From Microvirga guangxiensis (GTDB lineage: Bacteria; Pseudomonadota; Alphaproteobacteria; Rhizobiales; Beijerinckiaceae), in NCBI RefSeq assembly GCF_900102135.1, contig NZ_FMVJ01000021.1, positions 1-36,267 on the forward strand: a DNA stretch of 36,267 nt, written 5' to 3'. Within the stretch, counting starts at the first letter, position 1. Each line of letters starts with the position of its first letter. This document shows, piece after piece, positions 15,325 to 24,000 of the stretch. The position numbers were made by a program, and so were the translations under genes. The notes below the pieces were generated by a model. It made no database searches and had not been told where the DNA came from. It was given only the letters and a program-made list of their open reading frames with translations.

Positions 15325-16008
15325 GCTGCCCGGCTCAATGTACAGGGGCTTGGTGCCGAGCTGCGCCAGCCACTCCCGCAGAGCCCGGGCGACCATATCG
15401 TGCCCACTGTCGCACTGAACATACTCAGGCCGCCCATGGTTAGCATGACGTCAGCCAGCGTTTCAAACACTCCGAAACGTTGATCCGCGGCGCCACCTTC
15501 AGGGCCAATCATTGAGCGCATCCTCGTCAGCCCGCAGGGTGGGCACCTAACACTGCGTCCCTCAATGGTGGCTGACGATACGGCAGGCGTAGCGCTCCGA
15601 GAGGCCGTACTTCTTCTGGATGCGGCTCACTCCCTGGCGTCGCCGCTCGAGGCTTGCAAGTTTCCCGAAGCCACACCCTTAAGAATCTGCTTCTCCAGCG
15701 AGAGGTCAGCGACAGGCCGGCGTAGGCGGCCTTTCTCTCGCTCCAAGTCCTTCAAGCGCTTGCCGTGCTCAATCTGCAGACTTCCGTGCAGGTGGGCGCG
15801 ATGCTATTGCCCTGGGTGAGTTGCTCCTCGATGTGATACAGCTTGGCGATGATCTGCTGCAAACTGAGCCTCTTCTTTGGCATGTTGAACTCTTTGGTTC
15901 CAGATCAATTCTTTCAATCAGTCTGGTCCAACCCCACCCAGTCAGATCAATGCAATACAAGTTTCATAGTCTATTGCGGCGGTTCCTATCGAAAGATGCA
16001 AAAGACCC

Positions 16009-16977
16009 TTACTTTTTTGCGCAGATCGCTCTAGCACGCATGCCACTTTCGTTGTCGCTCATAGATAGGCAGTAAACACTGTTCTCGTCCATTGCGAACT
16101 GGTCGCCACGGTTACATGTGCCGCCAACGGGATACTCGTCATCATCGCATCGGGCCCTGCACCGTCCTCCTTCAGCACATTGCTGAATGAGAACCCGCAG
16201 GATAGTTCCGGCAGTTCCAGACTTACCTTCTGGACCTGCAGGACCTGCAACACCTGCCGGACCTGCTGGCCCCGGAGGGCCGGGAGGACCTATTTGCCCT
16301 TCAGGCCCTTGTGGCCCAGATGGACCTACCGAACCAGTAGGCCCATCTGGGCCAACTGCACCGGTTTCACCTCTAGGACCGGGAGCACCTTGAGGCCCTT
16401 GCGGTCCTTGATGACCTGCGATTCCCTGTGGCCCTTGTGGACCAGGAGGTCCCGCCGGTCCTTCAGGCCCAGACGGTCCCGGAGGTCCAGCAGGTCCAGG
16501 TTGTCCGCCGGATGTCGCCTGCCCTGGCGGCCCTGGTGGGCCTTGTAGTCCATCAGCACCTGCAGGTCCTGGAGGGCCCTGCGGACCTTGCGGTCCCGGA
16601 GCACCGGATGGTCCTGGCGGGCCAACCGCAATAGGTTGCTCAATAGACGCTTGTTGAGGCACCTCGGTTAGTTGTCCTTCTGGGCCTCTTTGGCCACAAA
16701 AGCCCACCACGGCGTCGCGCTGCTCGTTGCCCGCCCGAAGCGTGACGATGCAATCGGCAGGATGGTAGATAACGCGGAAAGCAAAGCGGCCGTTTGCCTC
16801 GCTCCGCGTCTGATGTTCCCCATCGAGAGTTAGCACCGTTTGATGCGGTCTACTCAGCCGACCAACTACACGTAGCTCACCCGCCGAAATCATAGCCTGA
16901 TCTACAATGATGTCAGCCATTGCCGAGGGATCGGAGTTTATGACCAACGCTACCCCAATAAGCAGCCGCTTGATCAT
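16009..16977 (-). CDS. Collagen-like secreted protein with Gly-X-Y repeats
   Basis: I start at ATG 16977 (322 aa). GGAGG lies eight bases upstream, and a GTG five codons earlier would overlap that site. The signal peptide is [21 protein letters not shown]. An N-terminal domain of about 90 residues ([37 protein letters not shown]) precedes roughly 46 Gly-X-Y triplets (about residues 119-257), mostly GPP, GPQ, GPA and GPE, with one interruption at QATSGGQ. The C-terminal domain is Cys-rich: [20 protein letters not shown], then [14 protein letters not shown] and ICAKK. Bacterial collagen-like proteins form triple helices at the surface or in spores/filaments and can act as adhesins. Here the end domains are of unknown type; the N-terminal part looks like a beta-sandwich. 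Its 3' end lies only 65 bases from the IS3 remnant. Confidence 0.88.
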   Translation of the reverse strand: MIKRLLIGVALVINSDPSAMADIIVDQAMISAGELRVVGRLSRPHQTVLTLDGEHQTRSEANGRFAFRVIYHPADCIVTLRAGNEQRDAVVGFCGQRGPEGQLTEVPQQASIEQPIAVGPPGPSGAPGPQGPQGPPGPAGADGLQGPPGPPGQATSGGQPGPAGPPGPSGPEGPAGPPGPQGPQGIAGHQGPQGPQGAPGPRGETGAVGPDGPTGSVGPSGPQGPEGQIGPPGPPGPAGPAGVAGPAGPEGKSGTAGTILRVLIQQCAEGGRCRARCDDDEYPVGGTCNRGDQFAMDENSVYCLSMSDNESGMRARAICAKK

Positions 16978-17247
16978 GGCGATTTCCTCCACCGTTCCAT
17001 CAAGGCTCGGCTCTAGAGTGAGGCATCGTCAATTCCGGCACCATGGTGCAACAGCGGTATGTCCATATCTCAAAAGTCCTATTCTTGAGGGACAACACCA
17101 TAAAGCCCAGACGTCTCTGCTTTGACATAGAATGGCATTTGCACAAACGACAGCCTATTCTGAGGCGAATGTGGATGTCCGTATTCGTGCTTGCACGGTG
17201 GGCAGTTACAGCAGACAGGAACGATCGCGGGCTGGACCGGAAACTGT
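16978..17247. promoter_or_regulatory. Upstream region of the collagen-like gene
   Basis: This 270-base gap holds the promoter of the leftward collagen-like gene and the 3' flank of the leftward regulator gene. A 12-bp palindrome GCACCATGGTGC sits at 17038-17049, about 60 bases upstream of the start codon, and could be an operator. No consensus promoter was identified. Confidence 0.3.
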
Positions 17248-17970
17248 TTAGGAATGGTAGGGTCTGTGGCCCAATGGGAAGGGCGGCCCGTTCTTGAGTC
17301 CGTGGGCTTCCACATTTGGTTGGCCGGCTGGCCCCCGTCTGAGGTCCTGCGCCGCGATTACAACTTCAACGCGGTTGCGGGCGTTCAACTTCTGCATCAG
17401 CACCGTCATGTAGTGTTTGACTGTTCTTTCGGTGATCCCGAGTTGGGACGCAATTTCTCTGTTCGTTTTTCCGCCCAGCAGGAACTGGACGATCTGCTCC
17501 TCCCGAACACTTAATCTGAGCGCCTGCATCGCGATCCTACGCACGGAAGCGTTCCTCAGCGCCGTGATCACCTCGTTTGCGAAATTTTGCGAGACGTAGG
17601 TGTCTCCTGCGACTACTGTCCTGACGGCACTGACGATTTCTTCCGGCGTACAAGACTTCGAGACATATCCGCGGGCGCCGGCCTCCATTGCGTTCACCGC
17701 GTAGTCCACGCCGGGAGCTGCGGTAAAAACTATGATCCCGAGGCCGGGGTAACGAGCTCGGATGTCCGAGATCGCCGCAACGGCATTACCAGGGATTGCC
17801 AAGTCCAAGATCATGAGAGCAGGTCGATGTTGCTCGGCGATTGCAATAGCGTCCCGTGAGCTTTCCCCGCATGCCACGATGGTAAATGTCCCGTGCGCGG
17901 CAAGCACGTGCCTTAAGCCCTCGATCGTGACCGGATGGCCGTCGATCAAGGCAATCGAAATCGAATTCAT
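17248..17970 (-). CDS. NarL/FixJ-family response regulator
   Basis: I start at ATG 17970 (240 aa), preceded by GGGGGA and beginning with the receiver strand MNSISIALIDGHPVTIEGLR; an upstream ATG at 18030 adds residues with no family match. The receiver has Asp10, phospho-acceptor D56 (ALMILDLAIPGN) and Lys105 (ARGYVSKSCTPEEIVSAV), so it looks functional. The C-terminal LuxR helix-turn-helix is LSVREEQIVQFLLGGKTNRE, IASQLGITERTVKHYMTVLM, QKLNARNRVEVV. A polar tail of about 35 residues follows. It is transcribed away from the histidine kinase / response regulator pair at 18351-20412 and could be a second output of that kinase. Its targets are unknown; the neighbouring collagen-like gene is a candidate. 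Confidence 0.88.
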   Translation of the reverse strand: MNSISIALIDGHPVTIEGLRHVLAAHGTFTIVACGESSRDAIAIAEQHRPALMILDLAIPGNAVAAISDIRARYPGLGIIVFTAAPGVDYAVNAMEAGARGYVSKSCTPEEIVSAVRTVVAGDTYVSQNFANEVITALRNASVRRIAMQALRLSVREEQIVQFLLGGKTNREIASQLGITERTVKHYMTVLMQKLNARNRVEVVIAAQDLRRGPAGQPNVEAHGLKNGPPFPLGHRPYHS

Positions 17971-18350
17971 GAAGTATTCCCCCAGGCGTAAACCTAAAAG
18001 TGCAGTCTCGTGCGAGCCCTGCAGTTCCAAGTCGACGTCTAAAAGCGTACTTGACCAAAGGAAGAGAGTCCTCCGCTCTGAAGAGGTAACGCCTCAGCGT
18101 GAGGTACTAATACGCTGGAGGTATATCCATGCCTTAGGGCATATCATTCGTGCTACGCGTCGCTATAACAAGGATAAATACCTAGGAAAAACAAGGCAGC
18201 TGGTTTTTCGGCATGACGCAAGTACGCCGCTGCGGATTTCAACTAAATTATACGCCTAGACTAAAGTCCGTTGCCCCTTGGACTTTGGTCGCTTGTGAAA
18301 GGACAGGCTCCACGTAACCTATCAGAATGCGAGATTTTTTGGGGTAGCGT
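17971..18350. promoter_or_regulatory. Divergent promoter region of the regulator and the kinase operon
   Basis: About 380 bases between divergently transcribed signalling genes, so both promoters should lie here. A stem AAAGTCC/GGACTTT (18263-18269 with 18280-18286, extendable by two pairs) with a 10-base loop is about 65-90 bases upstream of the kinase start and could be an operator or leader structure. The segment 18140-18190 is AT-rich (gctataacaaggataaatac). No consensus is claimed. Confidence 0.4.
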
Positions 18351-19769
18351 ATGTCAGGACTGGCCGAACGCCTGGGAACGCGTCGCTGGAGTGCTACCCT
18401 CCGGACATGGAGCCTGACCCGCCAGTTCGCGGTGACAGGCAGTGCCATCATGTTGTTTGCGATGATCGTGGAGGGAGTGTTCACTGCCGAGCTCATCTCA
18501 AAGAATACGATTGAGCGCAATGGTGCAACGACTGCCCTGTTCATGAACAGCTTTCTTTCGCCGCTGGCCCATCATATCGCTGCGGGCGATGTTCTGCCTG
18601 CGGAGAAACAAGCTGAATTGGATCAGCTTCTTGACAAGGACGATTTCGAGGGCCGGTTCCCTCATCTTGAGATCTGGAAGGGAGATGGCCTCGTCGCGTA
18701 CTCAAGGTCGCCCGAACTGATCGGACGCAGGTTTGAACCCCCCCCAGGACTAGTAGAAGCGTTGAACGGGGAAGTTTCGGCACGCTATACAGACCTTGCG
18801 GCTGGTGAGCATGTCGCTCGAGGATTCACGGTCCGCTATCTTGAGATTTACGCTCCAATCAGGGAGCAGCACACCGGGCGGATCGTCGGTGTCGCAGAGA
18901 TTCACGAGATAACAGAGCCGCTGGAGCAGAGGCTTTGGCATCTGCGCCTGAATAGCTGGCTCGCGCGGATCAGCATAACCGCCTTGATCATGGCTGGCCT
19001 ATTCTGGATCGTTTATCGCGGTAACGGGATTATCATGGCTCAGAAGCGCCAGCTCGGCGAACGCGTGGCGGAGGTCGAGAGAGCTTCCCGGCACAATCGT
19101 ATCCTGCGGAATCGCATTCAGCATGCCTCCAGCCGTGCCTCGGAACTGAACGAGCGCTTCCTGCGCGGGCTCGGGGCGGATCTCCACGACGGCCCGGCAC
19201 AGCTCATCGGGCTGGCTGCCCTTAAGGTGGAGCACGTGCGGCTTGCCGGATTCGCTCAGACGCGGGAAATGGAACTCCAGGCTCTAGACTCTCTTTTGGC
19301 AGATGCTCTGCACGAAATCCGCGACATTTCAAAGGGCCTGGTCCTGCCGGAGATTGAGGGTTTGCCGCTTCCTGAAGTTGTGCGTCGCGCGACCCGCGTT
19401 CACGAGAAGCGCACTGGCACAACAGTTTCCCTCACCTGCGAGGACTTTCCACAATCGCTTTCAAACGCAGTGAAGATGTGCGCGTACCGTTTCGTCCAGG
19501 AAGGCCTCAACAATGCCTTCCGTCATGCCGGCGGGAATGACCAGGCTGTGAGCTGCAAATTTGAGAATGGAGCCTTGCGCTTGGCTGTTGAGGACAGCGG
19601 CGGGGTAGACCGTGGCCGTCCCGCCGACCGTGGTTCCGGCTTGGGGCTCGCCGGGCTACGGGAGCGAGTGGAGAGCCTGGGCGGCACGTTCCGCATGAGC
19701 AAGGCTTCTACTGGGGGGACAAAGATCGAGATGCTGTTGGCTGCGGCTGGGGGAGATCAGTATGAGTAG
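18351..19769 (+). CDS. NarX-like sensor histidine kinase
   Basis: A 472-residue membrane kinase. TM1 is about residues 27-47 (VTGSAIMLFAMIVEGVFTAE) and TM2 about 204-223 (ISITALIMAGLFWIVYRG), enclosing a periplasmic sensor of about 155 residues. A coiled linker (230-265) leads to the HisKA_3 dimerisation helix with the phospho-acceptor H279 in GLGADLHDGPAQLIGL. The HATPase domain has the N-box EGLNNAFRHA (384-393), VEDSGG (413-418) and the G-rich GSGLGLAGLRERVESLGG (428-445). The sensor domain does not show the NarX P-box, so nitrate sensing should not be assumed. The next gene starts eight bases before this stop codon, marking an operon with its cognate regulator. All catalytic motifs look intact. 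Confidence 0.92.
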   Translation: MSGLAERLGTRRWSATLRTWSLTRQFAVTGSAIMLFAMIVEGVFTAELISKNTIERNGATTALFMNSFLSPLAHHIAAGDVLPAEKQAELDQLLDKDDFEGRFPHLEIWKGDGLVAYSRSPELIGRRFEPPPGLVEALNGEVSARYTDLAAGEHVARGFTVRYLEIYAPIREQHTGRIVGVAEIHEITEPLEQRLWHLRLNSWLARISITALIMAGLFWIVYRGNGIIMAQKRQLGERVAEVERASRHNRILRNRIQHASSRASELNERFLRGLGADLHDGPAQLIGLAALKVEHVRLAGFAQTREMELQALDSLLADALHEIRDISKGLVLPEIEGLPLPEVVRRATRVHEKRTGTTVSLTCEDFPQSLSNAVKMCAYRFVQEGLNNAFRHAGGNDQAVSCKFENGALRLAVEDSGGVDRGRPADRGSGLGLAGLRERVESLGGTFRMSKASTGGTKIEMLLAAAGGDQYE

Positions 19770-20412
19770 GACAATTCGTGTTGCCGTAGTGGATGACCAC
19801 GCGATGTTTCGGGCAGGGGTGATCCAGTCGCTCGCATTCGATGGTGAGATCGAGGTTGTAGGAGAAGGGGGCTCGGCTGCCGAGGCAGTCCAACTCGCAA
19901 AGGAGCTTGCACCCGATCTCATCCTGCTTGACATCTCAATGCCCGGGAGCGGGATTCAGGCCGCCCGGGAGATTCTCCGGATGCCGGAACCACCCCTCGT
20001 CGCGATGCTAACGGTTTCCGAGGATGACGACGACGTGATGCAGGCGCTGCAGGCAGGTGCGGTTGGGTATCTGCCCAAAGGCATTCGGACGCCGGAACTG
20101 ATTGCGGCCGTGAGAAACCTGCGGGATGGACGAAGTGTCGTGCCGCCGGAACTCGCACTTCGAGCGCTCACGAGCAGAGTGCGAGCGGAGGCAAGCCCGC
20201 TCGCGTCTCTTTCCGACCAGGAAAGGCGTACGCTGCGTCTCGTTGCCGAGGGATTGAGCAACCGTGAAGTTGGCGAGCGGCTGGACGTGCAGGAAAAGAC
20301 AGTCAAGTACCACTTAACCAACATTCTACGAAAGCTCAGGGTGAGAAATCGGGTCGAGGCAGTGCTCATCGCCAAGCGGGGGTGGAATGACCTTGGAGAC
20401 AGGGTGATGTAA
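19762..20412 (+). CDS. NarL-family response regulator, partner of the kinase
   Basis: A 216-residue regulator overlapping the kinase gene by eight bases. The receiver has the acidic pair D11-D12 (VAVVDDHAMF), phospho-acceptor D57 (PDLILLDISMPG) and K106 (VGYLPKGIRTPELI). The LuxR-type helix-turn-helix reads LSDQERRTLRLVAEGLSNRE, VGERLDVQEKTVKYHLTNIL, RKLRVRNRVEAV. All phosphorelay residues are present, so it should be phosphorylated by the adjacent kinase. It is followed by a 628-base gap and then the giant peroxidase/secretion operon in the same direction. Control of that operon is a reasonable but untested guess. Confidence 0.92.
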   Translation: MSRTIRVAVVDDHAMFRAGVIQSLAFDGEIEVVGEGGSAAEAVQLAKELAPDLILLDISMPGSGIQAAREILRMPEPPLVAMLTVSEDDDDVMQALQAGAVGYLPKGIRTPELIAAVRNLRDGRSVVPPELALRALTSRVRAEASPLASLSDQERRTLRLVAEGLSNREVGERLDVQEKTVKYHLTNILRKLRVRNRVEAVLIAKRGWNDLGDRVM

Positions 20413-21040
20413 GCTGGCAAACCCCGCCACCCTCGACAAGCTGCCGGCGTCTGCTGCCTATCATCGGAGCAGAGGAGGGAGCTAGGCATCCAATATCGAT
20501 CCGATCTGGTCCTCAGCAGGTCCGTCCGCTGCTCCCGCTATCATCTCTTGCCGTGTATTGCCTGCCCTGATGCGGGCGGCCCCATCGCGCATGTAACTCA
20601 TCATTGCGCAAGGGGAAGATTCACTACGGTGATGAACTCCTTGAGATGCGAAGTTGGAGACTGAAGTTCTCCAGATTCATCACTCTGAGGGCAACTTCTC
20701 AACTTCACAAGAGAGACAGAGCCAATTGTGGCATTCGGCGCTGGCCGGAATCACTTCGCAAAATCCCTTTTCCGCTCGGCCGCTTTTTGAAGTTCGGTGC
20801 AACCGCGCGGGCTTTTGAACCGATCATATGCCTAGGGAAATCGGACTTTGGTCCAGGTGATGGCAGGGCCTCGGTCCAGGCAGGCACCTCGACCGATGGT
20901 TAGAAAATCGTTGCACCTCAATCCGATGCGATACGTGCACCTCTTGGCCAAGATTGTTGCTGGAATTGCAGGCTCGTGGGCGAAGCAGCCCCTGCCTGGA
21001 CAATGGGCACAAAAGACAAAGTTACAGAGGGAGAGACATC
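20413..21040 (+). promoter_or_regulatory. Long leader/promoter region of the peroxidase-secretion operon
   Basis: A 628-base gap without a supported gene precedes the giant peroxidase gene. The ribosome binding site GAGGGAGAG lies just before ATG 21041. Around 20646-20705 several related words recur (gaagttggaga, gaagttctcc, aacttctcaacttc), forming short inverted and direct repeats that could be regulator sites. No consensus promoter can be assigned by eye. Confidence 0.35.
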
Positions 21041-24000
21041 ATGGTCCAACTGGTCAAGCACGATCTCGAGTTCATCCTGAAGCAGATCAAGATCGCGGAG
21101 GCCCATACCGCCGCCATCGACGGAATCCAGGGCGAGAAGACTCCGGAAAAGATCGGCGATGCGCTCCGTGAACAGGTCGACAACCCCTTGCTGCCTTACG
21201 GACTGCGCACGGTCGACGGTGCCTACAACAACCTGATCCCCGGCCACGAGTGGAGCGGCTCGGCGGACCAGATCATGCCGCGCCTGCTGAACCCGAAGTA
21301 CGTCATCGGCGACCGGGCACCTCCCGGGTCGAGCGGCCCCGGCGTTCCCGTCAGCGCCGATCCGACACGCTACGAGGACATTGGTGACGTGTGGGATGCC
21401 GATCCGCGCATCATCTCGAACCTGATCTCGGACCAGTCGCTCGACAATCCCGCCATCCGGGCCCTCATCCAGCAGGGCAAGGCCCATTACACCTACGGCA
21501 CGACGACGAAGGTCCAGGCCGAGGATCTCGAGGTGGTCAGCGGCTTCTACGAGGAGGCAGTCCCAGGCGCGGGGGGGGACGCGGTGATCCGCCTGCCTTC
21601 GGGCCAGAGCGGCGCGGTCAGGATCGATGTCGACGTGGAGGGCACGACCCCGGTCTACCATGACATCAAGATCGGCTACCTCGACGAGAACGACGATGCC
21701 GTCAGCTTCGAACTCTGGGTCGACGGCGTCAGGGTCGGCACGAAGATGCTGAACGAAGCGACGCCCGGCAACGGTGCCCAGATCGAGAACCTCCGCACCC
21801 ATACCTTCGAGAACGTGAAGGTCGGTCCGAACTCCGTCGTCGAGCTGCGTTCGACCGCGACCAACCTCGAGTTCTCCCGGCTCGACTACGTCGAAGTGAC
21901 GCCCAAGTCCGTCATGATCGACAACGTCTCGCCCGACCTCGGCGACACGGCGCCCTTCAACGGATTCTTCACCCTGTTCGGCCAGTTCTTCGACCACGGA
22001 CTCGACATGGTCAGCAAGGGCGACAACGGCACGGTCTACATCCCGCTCCAGCAGGATGATCCGCTCTACGACCATACCCCCGGTGCGCGCACCAACTTTA
22101 TGGTCCTGACCCGCGCGACTCCGGTGGTGGGCGCCGGAGCGGACGGAATCGAGGGCAATGAGGACGACGTCCTGCTCGGGCACCGCAACGAGACCACGCC
22201 GTGGATCGACCTGAACCAGGTCTACACCTCCAACCCGTCGCATCAGGTCTTCCTGCGCGAGTACGTGCTCGTCGACGGCAAGCCCATGGCAACCGGCCGC
22301 ATGCTCGAAGGCAGGAATGGCGGTCCGGCCACTTGGGCCGACGTGAAGGAGCAGGCGGCGACCAAGCTCGGCATCATCCTTTCCGACGTCGACGTCCTGC
22401 GGGTTCCGGCCGTCCTGACGGACCTCTACGGCGAGTTCGTGCGCGGCGCCAACGGTTTCCCGCAACTGGTGATGCAGGAAGGCGGACCCACGGAAGCCAG
22501 CCTTGATGCACCCCTTGCGGCGTCGGAGGCCCATTCGGCCGGACGTGCCTTCCTGAACGACATCGCGCACAATGCCGTCCCGGGATCGTACGACAATAAT
22601 CGAGACGGCGTGGCTGACGGCGTAAAGGTTGCCGATGGCGACGTCATCGCCGGCAACCGGATCATCCCGAACATGTACGGGAACAACGAGACCTACGACA
22701 ACGAGCTGCTGGACAGACACGTGATCGTGGGTGACGGCCGCGGCAACGAGAACATCGGCCTGACCTCGATCCACCACGTCTTCCACTCCGAGCACAACCG
22801 CGTCCTCGAGGAGACGATGAAGATCGCCATCGAGTCCGGCGACCTGGACTTCATGAACGAATGGCTGCTCGAGGGACGCAAGCTCACTGCGGACCAGTTG
22901 TCCGAGGCCAAGGCGGAACTGGATTCACTGCTCGCCGCGGAGCCGGTCAGCAAGGCGGCCTTGAAGGAGTTCTTCGACGGCTTCGGCTGGGACGGCGAGC
23001 GCCTGTTCCAGGCGGCCCGCTTCTCGACCGAGATGGTCTACCAGCACCTCGTGTTCGAGGAGTTCGCCCGCGCCGTCGCGCCGGACGTGGACCCCTTCCT
23101 GTTCTCCAACACCACCACCGTCGACGGATCGATCGTCGCCGAGTTCGCCCACGTCGTGTACCGCTTCGGCCATTCGATGCTCACCGAGAGCATCGACATG
23201 ATCAAGTACGATGCTGACGGGAAGCCGATCAAGACCGACATCGGCCTGATCGAGGCATTCCTCAACCCGCTTGCCTTCGGCGATGCAGGCGTAGACCCGA
23301 ATGCCGCGGCGGGCGCTATCCTGAACGGCATGAGCCGCCAAGTCGGCAACGAGATCGACGAGTTCCTGACGGGCGCCTTACGCAACAACCTCGTCGGCCT
23401 GCCGCTCGACCTCGGCGCGGTCAACATCGCCCGTGCCCGCGAGACAGGGGTGCCCACCCTCAACGAGGCCCGCAAGCAGTTCTTCGCCGACACCGGGGAC
23501 ACCCGCGTCAAGCCCTACGAGAGCTGGTACGACTTCGCGCTATCGCTGAAGAACACCGCCTCGGTGATCAACTTCATCGCGGCCTACGGCACGCATCCGT
23601 CGATCACCTCCGCCACGACCGTCGAGGCCAAGCGCGCGGCCGCGACCCTGCTCGTCATGGGCGGCACCGATGCCCCGGCCGACCGTTTGGCCTTCCTGAA
23701 TGCCACGGGAGCATGGGCGAATGACACCGCGCTCGGCGGACTGAACGATATCGACTTCTGGATCGGCGGCCTTGCCGAGAAGAAGATGACCTTTGGCTCG
23801 ATGCTGGGATCGACCTTCACCTACGTGTTCGAGTACCAGATGGAGCAGCTCCAGGCGGGCGACCGGTTCTACTACCTGAGCCGCGCGCAAGGCCTGAACC
23901 TGTTGAATGAGCTGGAGGCCGACTCCTTCGCGCAGCTCATCATGCGCAACACCACTCTCGGTGACGGGAAGTCGACGCATGTCAACGGCGCCGCGTTCCA

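Larger units (their letters stand above)
12841..15944 (-). mobile_element. Degraded IS3-family element, split by IS21
   Basis: The outer ends are the exact inverted octamers TGACTGGG (12841-12848) and CCCAGTCA (15937-15944). Without the IS21 insert and one copy of its duplication the element would be about 880 bases, shorter than the usual 1.2-1.3 kb, so it also has internal deletions. The right part (minus strand from 15883) holds an OrfA start (MPKKRLSLQQIIAKLYHIEE, then KRLKDLEREKGRLRRPVADL, SLEKQILKGVASGNL) and OrfB beginnings (KKYGLSERYACRIVS). Near 15318-15400 it reads LREWLAQLGTKPLYIEPGSP-W. The left part (13100 down to about 12880) continues ENGYCENF and then CLKLEILYSLKEAQVVIGAW, RDHYNRVRPHSSLGYWPLTS. 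Frameshifts elsewhere show it was already decaying. Confidence 0.75.
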
